A stretch of 64,000 nucleotides of DNA. Origin: Raffaelea ambrosiae. Its lineage: Eukaryota; Ascomycota; Sordariomycetes; Ophiostomatales; Ophiostomataceae. A model generated the notes under the pieces. That model had not been told where the DNA came from, made no database searches, and saw nothing but the letters and a program-made list of their open reading frames with translations. Numbering within the stretch: position 1 is the stretch's first letter; every line of letters begins with the position of its first letter. Shown here piece by piece: positions 36,000 to 48,292 of the stretch. Made by a program: the position numbers and the translations under genes. The stretch is taken from positions 2,803,234 through 2,867,233 of the forward strand of contig PCDI01000002.1 in NCBI GenBank assembly GCA_002778195.1, in the 5' to 3' direction.

Positions 36000-38900
36000 A
36001 CTTTGTAGTACAATTATTGCTCGTAAAAAGGCTGCTCCCACTTCTCGGCCTTTTTGGGTATGGCCTTCTGGCTCGCTCTCTGAAGTCTCACCTGTGGCTC
36101 TTTTTCTGACCCCCCATTTTTTTTCTTTGCCCAGTTTCCATTTTTTTTCTACTCTGCATCGAGAAGCCCGACTTTGCCATCGCCTCGGGTGTCGCCAGGA
36201 TCCTTCTTTGGTCAGTTGCTTTCTGCTGGCAGCTCTGGTCTGACGGCTAGTTCCCGGCTCTAGAGACCAACCAACACCCTGGTCGTTTGTTGGCGGTCCT
36301 CACCACCCTCTCGGGCTGGACGGTCGCCTGCAAGACGTGATTTCCGGACTTTTTGTCCTTTTGGGGTTGATTTTGGGTATTTGAGGGTATTCTGGGTATT
36401 CTGGGTGTGTTTTGGGGTATTCTGGCCGCCCGTGGCCGCTCTCTCCAGGTTTCTCACTGCTCCCTCCTCTCTCCTCCCGTTCTTCCTCGTGTCTCTCGTG
36501 CTCGCTCGCCCCTGCTTCCCTGCCCGTCTCTCCACCTCTCCATCTCACTCTGACGCACCTCGTCCCACTCCAAAGCCGCAAGCCTGGCTTCTCCGCCTCG
36601 GCCCACCCCCCAAGCACCCGTCAATAGCGTCGACGCCAATTCCTCCCAAGGGCCACAAGGAATCAGCACTTGCTTGGCTGGCCTGGGTCATCTGTCCCCC
36701 CTTCTCCGGGCCCACTGCATCTGCCCACAGACCTGCCAGCCTGCCAGCCTGCCTGCATTGTGGCTACCTGCCTGCCAGACCGGCTGTGAGGTGCGTATTG
36801 TGGCCCAGCCTGCTCTGGCGATCTTGAGTTTGGTGAGTATCTTGACTTTGCCTGTCTTCTGTCCCTGTTTGTGTGTTCGTTATCGGCCTCTGCCTCTTCG
36901 TCTCTGCTTGTGCTCCTCCCACCCAATCACCCACCTCCATTTTCTGCTCGCGTTTCTGCACACACCCCCCCTCCCCGAATTTCCCCATTCGGCTCTCCTG
37001 CGTTGCCTTCCTGCATCGCACAAAGCAGAACCACACAACCACCGCCCAATACAGGCCACACCCTCTCTGCCTCTCCTGCGGATCACCAACGCCCTGCCAG
37101 AAGCACCACGAGCAGCTACGAGTACAAGCACCACAAGCACAAGCACTGTGCGTCGACAACCTGCAGACGGATCGGGCGGGGCCACGGACTCTCCTCTCTG
37201 TTGGGCAACCCTTTTGCCTCCCCCTGGTCGTCCGTTTTCACGTCACGTCGTCTTAATTCCCTCGTCGACCTGTGGTGAAACTCGCCTTTCGCCTCCATAT
37301 ATCGGGCTGGCCGCGACACAGCACCAGCGGTCTGCGGCGTTCTGCAGCGTCCACCGCAGCGTCCAGCGCGCACTGAGCCCGACTTCAGCGGCAACGACAC
37401 CGACGACGCCGACGACACCGATAACAAGAGCCTGCGACGCGCGATGCAACCACACGTCGCCCCGGGCCAGCCAGACATCTTGCAACAGCCGTCAAGCCAC
37501 GCCAGCCACGAGCACGCCCTCTGGTGACTTTGTTTGAGGTCTTGTTAGTGCTCTCCTCTAGCGGCGCCAGCCCTTTCGACTTTTGGGCTGCCTGGGTGGT
37601 CGCCTACATACTTTGTACATACTATTAGTAGGTCGTCAGGGTCGTCTCGTGGATCGCCTCCTGGATCGCCTCCTGGAAAAGTCTCCGTCGCTGGGTCCCG
37701 TCGTGCCCGTCTGTGGCCCGCCCCTGTCCTGTGGTCCGCCGTCTGCGCGTAGTCCCATCTGCCCATCGGGTGGTCTCCGTTTGTGGCACTCTTTGGCTCT
37801 TTCGCTCTTTGGCGTTTCCGCATTCTGGCTCTCTGCTACTTTGCAGCTTTCTCTGCTACTTTGCAGCTTTTGGCACTCTCGCATTCTCGCTGCCACCCTT
37901 GCTGCCAACCGGTCTACTACCCCGTCTGCCACGACCACTCTCGGAGTCGTCTAACCACCACCACCACCACCACCACCACCCCAGTCGCCTCCTCCTCGAC
38001 CACACGCCTCTGCTCGCCCACACCACCTCTCCTCCAATCCACCGCGCTATATTACCACTAGTCCCTCTCGTCCCTCGAAAGTCGCCCAGCGCTTGGTCCG
38101 CCCCCCCGGAGTCCCCTTGCCTGGTCGTCTGCTGTGACTCGTCGCTTTGCTCGTCGCCTTTTCGCTTCGTCTCCTCTCTTGACCCTCTCGACCCTCTCGA
38201 CCCTCTTGCGACCCTTCCCGCACCTTGGTCTGCCCCTAGCTCGTCCTGCCTCGTACCCTCTGATTTTGCCGCAACGGGCGGCACCGCATAACATACCCAC
38301 CACCACCCGCCCGTCGTTCGCGTGTGCCCGCTTGCTTGCTTGACCTGCTTCCTCTCCACTCGCTACGCCCAGCCAGGACCACCAGCACCAGCACCACCAC
38401 CGCAAACAAGAACAAGACACCACACAACCACACAACCGCACGGCCAAACCACCACTCCTCCGCCTGCTCATCTTTTCTTTTCTTCTGCTCCTCACTCTTT
38501 CCTCCCGCCCTCTGTTTCCATTTTCTTGCTCCATACCTTGCCCTGGGTTGCCCTCTGACCGTCCCAATCCAGGAACCCCATTTCAAGTCTTTTTTTTTTT
38601 AATTACCCAGACCATTGCCGTCTCTTAGGCGTCGTGCCGGACGCCCACCAGCAGCGGCTCGCTTCAAGTCCGCCCCTCCTCTTCTGTCCATCTCTGCCTC
38701 TTCTCACTGGCTCGCACCTCGCGCGCACGCTCTCTCTTGCACACGCACTCCCGCACGCTCCCGCGCGCTCGCCCTGCTTGCTCGTCTCTTCTCTCTCTTT
38801 TCTTTTTCTCTCCTCTCTCGCCGCTCGATTTCCCGACTTCACCGGCAAACCTCTACCTCGAACTGTCCGTCATGTTCTCATGAGCCCCGTCCAATTGGTT

Positions 38901-39437
38901 TGGGAGAGGGTTGTTGAGAACGTGAAGACAGCCTCGGTGTCATTCTGACCACCTAACTATACCCCGTTTCTAACACGCATTTTTGGAGTCTTGCGTCGCA
39001 TATCTCCCACGAGATCCTCCTCGTCTCCCCTTTCCTCATTTTCTTCAGTCCCCTACCTGCGTACAGCTGCTCTCTGACGACCGTTTATTTTTTATTTTTT
39101 ATTTTTTTGTTTCCCCCCGATCATCCAAGTACCCCACGCCCGCCCTGCCGTGCCACGGAGCCTTGTAGTTCCTGTGCTTTCTTCTCCTGCGCCTTCTTTT
39201 TTTGCGCCTTTGTACTCTCTCGTACGCCCGTTCTCTACCTTGTCTCCCTGTCTACCACCCTGTCTGGGGCCTTCGTGCGCCCAACCCCGTACCACTTCGC
39301 CGGACACCACCAGGCTGACTGACTGACTATCCTGCAGCCTGTCTGTCTGTCTGTCTATTTTGTGCCGCCCCGGCAGTATCCCACCTCGATTCTAGTCTGT
39401 CCGGAGCCCACCAAAAGAGCCCCAGCACGGGGAGAAC
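36000..39437 (+). promoter_or_regulatory. Pyrimidine-rich upstream/leader region of C2H2 regulator
   Basis: Over about 3.4 kb the + strand is strongly C/T-biased, with short tandem words: GGTATTCTG at about 36386-36424, ACCCTCTCG at about 38180-38207 and CTGTCTGT at 39341-39354. Fungal regulator genes often have very long transcribed leaders of this composition. Transcription start, leader introns and upstream ORFs cannot be fixed from sequence. Confidence 0.35.
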
Positions 39438-42400
39438 ATGACGACGATCATAGCTCCGCCTCCTCTGACTCGTTTTTCTCCTGCTGATCCAAATCCAGCA
39501 AGCCTCGCCTTCGTGCGGTCCAACCCAGCAGTAGGGATGCCGACCACCCTGGAGGACCGAACCGTCCCCCAGGCCAAGCTCGAAGACGACCAGCCCCGCG
39601 GCCGGCCACGCAGCCGGTCACAGGGCAAGGACAGCAACAGCGATGGCATGCTTGACGACGCAGCCGGCGACGGTGACGCCAATGGCGATAACTCGTCCAA
39701 CTCAGACGGCGGCCCGGCCCGCAAGAGGCGACGGAGCCGCAAAGGCCTCGACAAGAAGTTTGAGTGTCCTCACATCGGCTGTGGGAAGAGCTATTCGAGA
39801 GCAGAGCATCTGTAGGTTTCACTTCTCAGTCTCCGACATCCCGGCCCCCCTTACCCCCCCCCTCCTCGCTTGTTTCTTCTGCTGACCGGCCGCTCTCAAT
39901 TGCTGAAGGCACCGCCACCAGCTGAACCACACTCCCAAGCAGATCTATGTGTGTGACTACCCCGGATGCGAGCGCCACTTTGTGCGACTCGACCTATGCA
40001 ACCGTCACAGAGATCGGCACACGGCGAAGGGCTCCGCCCTGAACCGCAAAGACCCCATGCCGAACCAATCCTCGCCCACGCAAGATGCACGGCCAATCTT
40101 CTCGCCGGCTGGGTCCGTGTCTCCGGACATCAAGCGGCCCGGCACTGGCTACGGGAAGATGACCGGTACAGCCACCTCAGGCCACGTGCCATATTCTCCC
40201 AAGCCGTCCAGCATGATGCCGTATTCGCCTGTTTCTGGCACGCCCGCAAATGTCTACGCAAACGGAAGCCTGTCAGCAAACGGTCTCGACTATGCTTCTC
40301 GAGACCCTTCGGCGGCCTTGTTTGACCAGTCTGCTGCGCGCCAGAGGCAACAGGTCCAATTCCAGCCAACGTCCGCACCACAGCGCCCATCCGTGCAGAC
40401 CAATGTCGACCCGTATGGTATCATGTCTCCCGTCTCGGTCCAACAGGGATTCCAGAACCAGAACATCACAAGCACTCCCCAGTCCGCAGTGTTTGTCACT
40501 CCTCAGACGTTCCCCGCGTTTACCCTGCCTCCGTCCGACTTTGCAACAACTTCAGTCACTAGTGTGCCCCTGGAGTCCAACCCGACAACTGTGCCAAATA
40601 CCATGCCCTATGCTACCGCCGCGTCATCTGACTTTGATACCGACACCCAAGTTGGCGGTGAGATGATGGCACTGGACCAGCTGTCTTTGCAGAACACCAT
40701 GCCCATGTTCGGCACCGAGTCCATCCTACAGAAGTCCCCTTATGTCGGCGGCATGCCCGAAGACTTTGTCACTTTCCTGTTCAACAACAACACCCCGCAA
40801 GACGGCTCGCCAATGGGGTCTGTTGCTTATGCAAAGTAAGAAGCCCCCCTCCTCCTCTCAGCTAAATAACGGGAATATTTCTGTGCGACGGATTTTACTG
40901 ACTTTCAGCAGCCCATACACCAGCCTTCCCTATTACAGCACAGAGGCGTCACAGCTGGGCTATTTCCCAGCCGCACCACAACAGGTCATGTCGGTCACGA
41001 ATTTGCTCGACCAGAACCCTCCGGAGTCAATCATCTCGGAGGAGAAGAGCCAGGAGCTGTTTGATATGATCAAGGAGCGCTTCCACGACAACGGAAACTC
41101 TCCCATTGAGCGACACAAGGACCTCATCATGGATGGCGATCGCACGGAAGACTCGCATCTGCTCAGCCGCAAGATGATGCAGGTGTACATCGTGTCATAC
41201 TGGCTGCACTTCAGCGATCAAGTGCCCATCCTGCACAAGCCCACATTCTCTCCCGATCGGACACCAAACTTGCTACTCATAGCCATCATGACCATTGGCG
41301 CCGCTTGCCTCGACAAAGCCCACGGACAGAAAATCATCAAGGCCGGTGCCGAGCTCTCCAACTTTCTGGCTTGGAACTTGCGTTGGATCCTGTTCATGGA
41401 CAATCTTCGGCCACCAGCGAAGCTATGGGTCTTCCAGACGCTGCTCCTGCTCGAGCTGTACGAAAAGATGTATTCGTCACGAGAGCTGCACGAGCGGGCC
41501 CATATTCACCACGCCACCACCATCACCTTGATGCGCCGTGGCCGCGCCTTGATGGGAAAGACGACCGTCGAATCACCTCCGAATCACCGCGCAGGCAGTA
41601 GCGACAACGGCCGAAGCTCGCGACATTCTTCCACCTCCGGCCCGGCCCATACTGCCGACCACTGGTGGGACAACTGGATCGAGAATGAGGCAACGCGGCG
41701 CACTGCTTTTGCCGCGTTTGTTATTGATTCCATTCACGCCACCATGTTTGGGCACTCGACAGTCATGGTGGCTCACGAAATGCGTCTGCCACTGCCCTGC
41801 GATGAGCGGCTGTGGAAAGCAACCAATGGCGCCGAAGTTGGCCGACTCGAAGCCCAGCTTGCTTCAGAAGGCGTCAAGCATATTTCGTTCCTGGAGGGCC
41901 TGAAAAAGACGTTGAACGGCCTAGAGGTGAAGACCAATCCGTTTGGACGTACCATTTTGATGTCCGGTCTTCTCAGCATTAGTTGGCACATGAACCAAAG
42001 GGACCTGCAGGTCAACTCGCTTGGATCCAATGCGTCGCAGGCGCTAGGAGGGCGCGACAAGTGGCGAGGTGCACTGACGCGGGCGTTCGACTCTTGGAAG
42101 GGTGATTTTGACAAGTCGCTCAAGCGGGGCGATGCCAGCAGTGCAGTCGATCCGTATGCGTACGATTCGGCCAACAGCCAAGAGGTCAATGTTGTGTTTG
42201 AGAGCCGGGTGGTGCTGCACCACCTGGCGCACATGGCTATGCAGGTCGATGTCGTGGACCTTCAGATCTGTGCGCGTGCCAAGCGTCTGCTCGGACGCGC
42301 CATCGGATCGCAGGACATCAAGGGCGCCCAACGGCGGATGAAGGACCTGTGGGCGCCGTCGGCCCGGGCGCGGGACGCGACGTACTATGCCTTGCAGTTT

Positions 42401-42826
42401 CTCTGTTCCGTGCTACTGCGCAACGAAGGAAACAGTCCTCTCACGAATGGGAACGGCAACACTAGCCAGCCCGATGAAGAGCCGACATATGCAGCACGAG
42501 ATGACGTTCTTCTGAACCGGCCGTGGGTCCTGTACTTTGCAGCACTCGTGGTCTGGTGCTACGGTTATGCTCTGGAAGGCCCGTCACCCGAGTCACCGCT
42601 ACCAACGACGCGTCGGGAGCAGGTGCTGAAGATGAAGGAATATTTGCATCGTTGTGGCAGCATCGCTTCCCCGGAGGATCTCAAGACAATCAAGGGTATC
42701 AACCAGAACAGCTCCTTGCTCCAGGTGCTCAAGGATGCCTTCAGTACCACCCGCTGGGAGCTTCTTCACGAGGGCTCTACTCTGCTCGGCAACTGCATCC
42801 AACTCAACGAAGAACCGAAAGTCTGA
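39438..42826 (+). CDS. C2H2 zinc-finger regulator with fungal-trans domain
   Basis: Predicted exons are 39438-39811, 39909-40835 and 40909-42826, giving 1072 residues. Introns are 97 and 73 nt with CTGAC branch sites. Two adjacent C2H2 fingers are seen: Cys110, Cys115, His128, His132, then Cys140, Cys145, His158, His162. A basic segment precedes them (ARKRRRSRKGLDKKF). The first intron splits codon 125 inside finger 1, and splicing restores YSRAEHLHRHQLNH. A Ser/Thr/Pro/Gln-rich region follows, then a fungal-specific regulatory domain (RKMMQVYIVSYWLHF, ILHKPTF, LLIAIMTIGAACL). This layout is shared by regulators annotated in other ascomycetes as AmdX- or Klf1-like; which one this is cannot be settled here. 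A nuclear transcriptional role is well supported, the targets are not. Confidence 0.82.
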
Positions 42827-43291
42827 GCATGTATGTGGGATAACCTCGTGGCATCATCCCTTTGCACCCCAGTCTTATGTATTCCCAGCCGCACTCACAA
42901 ATGTACCACTTTATTGTTTGTTTCCTACAGCGCTATTCACGGATACAATTTTCTTTTTTTGGAGACTCCTTTGATACCCTGCCGGCTACGATACATATAA
43001 TCCGTCTATTTCTTTCAGGGAGTTGTTTCACAGCAGGATTTCCCACTCATTTACCGGGACTGGTACGGCCTCGACGAAAACAAAAAAAAAAGGAAACGGC
43101 GCAAGAAGGAAAACCATTCTCGTATGACGGAAGGACACATATTTGGATACGATTGATCATTATGAGGCGCGTTGTATGTTTGTTGTTTGGATTGTCTGTG
43201 GATCTATTGATTTTGTCTCCCTTGTTTTGTTTGGGCAGATTCTGCCCCGGGGTGGAACACTGACTTTGTTATGTTGGGTTGTACTTTTTGC

Positions 43292-43363
43292 TGGGTGGAT
43301 TTCTTTGGGTTTCTTTGGGTGGATTTCTTTGGATGGATTTCTTTGGATGGATTTCTTGGATGG
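43292..43363 (+). repeat. ATTTCTTTGGATGG minisatellite
   Basis: About five tandem units of 11-14 bases with variants ATTTCTTTGGGT, ATTTCTTTGGATGG and ATTTCTTGGATGG. Located about 470 bases after the stop of the C2H2 regulator. Confidence 0.8.
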
Positions 43364-43915
43364 CCTTCTCTGGATAAAGAGTTTGGGATATATCATTTCT
43401 TGGGCCTGCTGGAGCTTGTCGAAGCTCGTGTGTTTTGTAGCTATACCCCCTCATCCCCTCAACCGGATGTAACTGAATCAATACGCTCGGTGTGTGTTTT
43501 GAAGCCCTGGACTTGGTGCCGCACGAGCTACATATGAACAGCAAACACCATCATCCCCGCCTGGCCGTGATGTTTGGCGTGCTTGGCGATACAATCTACG
43601 GGCGACGCAAGGCGAGGACGGCTGATCACCGGCCTTGGGGGCGTGTAGGAAAGACGGAAACTACTAGTTACTGCGCGGCAGGAGATGCGGACCGCACAGT
43701 GCGGCGCATGGAAAGGGAGGTGGTGCCGGGTCCTGATATTTTAAAACCACAGTCGAGTCTCTTCAGTTTGTCGAGTCTGATAATCGCGAGGAAAAGACCG
43801 GAAGAGAGGGACAGACAAGGGGGGAAGAAACGGAAAGTGCGGGCTGGGCAGTCCCTGCTCTCTTTTCTCTCTGTCAAACTCTTCCGACTGTGGGCGGGAG
43901 TCTGGCATTTCGGTC

Positions 43916-43980
43916 ATTTCTGTCATTTCTGTCACTTCCATGCCGAGACAGAACGCGAGTGACAGAAAAGTGACAGAAAA
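43916..43980. repeat. Imperfect inverted repeat (TTTCTGTCA/TGACAGAAA)
   Basis: The left arm 43916-43935 contains TTTCTGTCA twice in a row. The right arm 43959-43980 contains TGACAGAAA twice in a row. Separated by 23 bases, they could fold into a hairpin in RNA, or expose four copies of one short site in mirrored pairs. Confidence 0.65.
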
Positions 43981-45437
43981 TGGCACGGCATTTATTTTAT
44001 TAATTATTTAATTGTGGGCTGTCGTCGGACTGGCATGTCTCTTGCTGTGTCCATAGTAGTTTTTCTATATATATGGGCGAACAAGAGGACCAATAACACC
44101 ATACGTGGAAAATGCAAGGATCACACTCTGGAGGAGGGAAGGGGTCTGCGGTTTTTGTCTTTATGCCCGGCTTGCTTGTTCTCCTCGGCCCAGTCTCCCT
44201 TGCAGGAAGGGGACAGACCAGAAAAGAGAGGCCCATTCGCGTGGGGGTCATGCACCAAAAGCAAGGAAAGGGAGCAAGCAGGGAAGGAGCTAGCCGTGTG
44301 CGCCTTCCCCGGTGAGGGGAACGGGATGCTCGAGCGGGAAAACCGTGGCTGAGAAGGAGGAGATGAAAACGGAGAGAGATTGACCGTTACAGGCGCTACT
44401 TTGTCTGGCAACCGTTTTTGCTCCAGCCACAGCTCACGTGGGCTCCTTCGTAGTAGTCAGTCTCTGTATTCCTGCACTGAAGCTGTGGTTTTGCTGCTGG
44501 CCAATGACGCACGTTTTTAACGAGCTCCTATTAACCGAGCAGTGTAGTTGCTTGATCGCCGCTCTCCCTGTAGGCGATAGGGGATAGTAACTGAAACAAC
44601 AGCTCTTTGTTTTGGCGCTCTTTATTTTGGCGCTCTTCGACGGTATTATTAAACCAGCACTGATGACATCTTGCCTGATGTCTGTCTCCCAACCGCTGCC
44701 CCTCATTGTCCATCATCCCCCCCCAAGACACCAAAACAGAGCTCCCTTTCCCCCCTCCCCTTCTTTGAACAGCATTCGAGACGGCGCCGTCCCATCTCGC
44801 CAGACGCACGGATTGATTATTGCTGCACTATCCGGTCTGACATCCTGTCTATCGCCGTGCGCGTCGTTAACTCCGGGTGCAGCTGTATAGCGCTTAAGGC
44901 ACTAGTTACTGGCTTCCTTGGGTTCCTTGGGTTCCCGGGGCCTGCTCTGTGGAAGCGAGGCTCCGGGACTGGCTAGTAGAAGAAGAAGGCAGCGGGAGCT
45001 GACTACTGTCTCTGCTATTCCGCGGACGCCGACGGTACTTTGTTCTGCTCATCCACCGAGTCTCATTTGCGTCCCGTTCGTGACTCGACTGGCCCCGTCT
45101 GACCTCTTTTCCATCTCTCTTGTTCGCCTCGTCTTTGTTCCGACAACATTTTGGCATCTATACCACCCCTTCGTCTCGGCATCAACACCGCTTTTTGATA
45201 TCCATCCCATCCCGTCCCGCCTCACCCCGTCTCTCCACATCTTTCCTGTCTACAGCTGGCCTGGGGCCTTCCACTCGTCTCGGCGTCTGTTCACAGCCCC
45301 CCACATCTTCCAGAGATACCCCCTTGCCGCTTGCCTTGCCTTGCATCTCAGCTCACACCTCACTCATATCTGGGCTGGCCGTTTCTGCCTCACCCCCCCA
45401 TTACCCACGCCAGCCATCCCCCTAGCTCTCCCGCACA

Positions 45438-48049
45438 ATGCTCCTCATCACACAGCTGCCACCTGAAGTGGTGCAGAACATCATCGGCACCGTTAGTCCC
45501 GACGACCTCGTCTCCATCAGCCTCACCTCTCGATGGTTTTACCACTTTGTCAAGCACAACAAGGCGTTGTGCCGCGATGTCTACTATGCCACCTTTGTAC
45601 GTCCCTGTTGATCTGAATTCTTATCTTGTAATCTCGTCTCTTTGAGAGATGCCATATCCCGGCTTTCCTGCCATCTATTGCCTCCCCAATATATGTAACG
45701 TGGATCGGCGTTGTCTTGCATCTCAAACCACCAGACCCCCCTGTGCCCATTGCTTCTGCTTGCTATTTTGGCTTTGGCCGCCTCTGGCTCTGACATGCCA
45801 CCAAACAGGACGAGCCCCCCACGAAAAGTCTCGATTGGGAGCGTGAAATATACGACTTCCTGCGGCTCAAGCAGATCTGTGCGAGCGAAAGTCCAGCCAA
45901 AGTGGGTACTTTATCTCTTGGGAAGACGAGCATCAAGCCGGAGGAGCCCATGCTAACGCCCGATCTCAGAAATCCGAGCTTCCCTTTGTGTACACGACTG
46001 TCAAGCGCATCCTGGACCACGCGGTCCGCGCCAAGCCCGATGAGAAGGAGACGCTCTTCTCCCACCAGCCCTTCCGGAACGCCACGATCCTGGAGGGGCT
46101 GCTCAACACCCGCTCCAACTTCCGGGCGTTTCTATGTCGTTCCTCCCTGTTTGAGCGCGCCCGGAGGATGGACCGGCCGGTCGCCTTTATTCCGCCAGTG
46201 CCTGTGCAGGAGCAGCAGATGAGCGCCGAGCTGCATAGCTTGTTCGGAGCCGTGCAGCTGAGCACCCACCCCGACAGTGAAGATGCCGAGGCCGAAGCCG
46301 AGAAACGCGACACGAACAACACGAACAACACGAACAACAAGAACAACAAGAACACCAAGAACAACGACCAGGGCTCCGTCCGTCTCGTGAGCGCCTACCC
46401 ATTTGCCGTGTCGCACGTGTACGACATGCGGCAGAACTCCCGGGCTACGGGCTGGGGACCCTTCCAGGCGGACGGCTCCGGGCGTGTCGACTGGGAGAAG
46501 ATCGAGGCGATCCTGGTGGTCCTGCGCTACAACATCCGCGCCAAGAGCCTGCTCAAGTTCCCCGTGCTCAACCAGCACTGGGCCACGCCGTTTCTGGGCA
46601 GCTGGCCAGGCAGCTACCGCACGCTGACCCGCGAGATGGAACTGCCGCGCAGCGAGCCCACCCCGCTGGAGCAGCAGGATCCGTACGGCATCACGGGCAC
46701 GTGGATGCGGGTCGTCTGCTTTCTTGATTACAGCGACTTTTTCCGGTTTAATTTCCCCTTCCGGGACACGCTGCCGGACACTGTGCGGCGACGGCCACTG
46801 GCGGTAGGCGAGGAGACGCGGATGATCATTATGAAGCTCAGCGTGACCAAGGTGGAGTATCCCGGGAGGCGGAGAGGAGAGAATAGCGATGACGACGGGG
46901 AAGGGGGAAGTGGTCATAGCAGCAGCAACAACAACAATGACGACGACGACGACAATAGCAACGTTGCCGATGACCACCCCGACTACCCCATCGTCCACTT
47001 TGACGGCGTGTCCCACTCCATGGACAATCCGTGGGACGACAATGCCAACTCGGATATTGAGGGCACCTGCCGCATGACCAAGCACGGCGACCTGCGCTGG
47101 ACCACGTTTTCCATCTTCAACGGACAGCGGCGGTGGCGCAGCGAGAGCATCCAGTTGGGCGGCATCCAGTCTGGGCGGGGTGTGGTTGGCAACTGGTTCG
47201 ACACGCACTACGATCCACAAGGGCCATGGTAAGTGGGATTTCTGCTGACGTCGGTTCTGTGTCCCCCCGCGATGTATCTAACGAACAACGAAAAACAGTG
47301 GTCCGACGGCGTTCTGGAAACTGCATGACCGAAAGTCGGGCGAGACTGCTGACATGCCCGTGCACACATTTTCTTACCTGATGGCCAATTCGGTCAGCAG
47401 CGACATCAACATTGTCATCAACCTGTCGGAGCACATGGGCGGGGCTCTCGGAGGGCACAATGACGAGGACGAGGACAACGATGAGGACGACGAGGAGGAC
47501 GGCGACTACTTAGAGCACGGCGAGGGAGGCGACGGAGACGGAGAAGACGAAGAAGACGAGAGCGAGGAGGAGGAGGAGGAGGAGGAGGAGGAGGAGGAGA
47601 ACGGGGAGGGACAAGGGGGGGACGAAGATGAAGATGAGGAGGAGGGAGGGGAGCGGGAAGACAACAACGACGAGATTGTGGTGGGAGATGGACAGGACGA
47701 GGGCTTTTTGGGCATCCACGGCTTCCACCACGCCACCGACATCACACAGCTGGGGCTGTTGCCCATGCTGGGCGACGTGCTGGAATTCTTCCAGCGACAC
47801 AGCCAACATGCCCACCACGCCCACCACGCCCACGACGACGAAAGGGCAGAGGACGAAGCGGAAGGCTCGGGGACAGCAGGACCGGCAGAGGAAGCCGACA
47901 CCACCGGGACGACGGGGGCGGGACACAAGGGCAAAGCAATAGAGGAAGCAGCCGAGGCATCAGGGACAGCAGGGACAGCAGGGACAGCAGGGACAGCAGA
48001 AACTGAAGCATCAAAGGAGGCGAGCCACACGGGCGAGAGCAGCTCATAA
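45438..48049 (+). CDS. F-box protein with acidic C-terminal tail
   Basis: Predicted exons are 45438-45596, 45809-45901, 45970-47228 and 47299-48049, giving 753 residues. All junctions are in frame. The F-box is at the extreme N-terminus (LITQLPPEVVQNIIGTV, LVSISLTSRWFYHFV), suggesting an SCF ubiquitin-ligase adaptor. A large central region common to fungal F-box proteins follows (GWGPFQADGSGRVDWEKIEA, ILVVLRYNI; then GITGTWMRVVCFLDYSDFF and FNGQRRWRSESIQLGG). Its role is unknown; it may hold the substrate. Inserted runs include Thr-Asn-Asn repeats at about 46311-46352 and an Asp/Asn stretch near 46940. The last 200 residues are extremely acidic (mostly Glu/Asp, 47460-47700), then His-Ala repeats and Gly-Thr-Ala repeats. 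It is convergent with the thioesterase gene. Confidence 0.78.
47963..47998 (+). repeat. Coding GGGACAGCA 9-base tandem repeat
   Basis: Four exact in-frame units encode a Gly-Thr-Ala repeat near the C-terminus of the acidic-tailed F-box protein. The copy number is likely to vary between strains. Confidence 0.85.
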
Positions 48050-48292
48050 CGGATCGAAACGATGGAACATGCAAAAGGTGGAGGACATGATGTAACGACA
48101 AGCGCGACCACCCAACGGTATCTATCAGATGCAGAAAAGTTAATAACAACATGTACATCTAGTCTTCTCGCTTTCTCTTCTCTTCTTCCCTTCTTCCCTT
48201 CTTCCCTCCTTCCCTTCTTTTCTTATTCCTTCCTCTCCTTCCTTTACTTTCCTGTTCTCTTCGCACCCTTCACCATCCTCCACCCACCCACC

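Larger units (their letters stand above)
28086..39437. other. 11.3-kb gene-poor region
   Basis: This region lies between divergent starts of the SAP30-like gene (-) and the C2H2 regulator (+). I found no open frame with family resemblance on either strand. Three zones can be told apart. From 28.1 to 29.5 kb is the promoter-side region with mixed composition. From 29.5 to 35.9 kb is AT-richer DNA with scattered TACATAGTA and TACGAGTA words, a GTCCCGACCCGGGAC inverted repeat near 30.9 kb and no coding pattern. From about 36.0 to 39.4 kb is strongly C/T-biased DNA on the + strand, like a very long leader or promoter of the C2H2 gene. Frames such as the one at 36674-37537 are compositional artefacts. 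Confidence 0.55.
42827..45437. other. 2.6-kb intergenic region between two + strand genes
   Basis: This holds the 3' region of the C2H2 gene and the promoter of the acidic F-box gene. It contains a 14-base minisatellite at 43292-43363 and an imperfect inverted repeat at 43916-43980. From about 45.05 kb the + strand becomes C/T-rich, like a leader. No gene is visible. Confidence 0.55.

Noticed and set aside
36674..37537. A 287-codon open frame upstream of the C2H2 regulator
   Set aside because: The product is mostly Pro, Ser, Leu, Thr and Cys from C/T-rich DNA, with no conserved motif or start context; it looks like a leader region.
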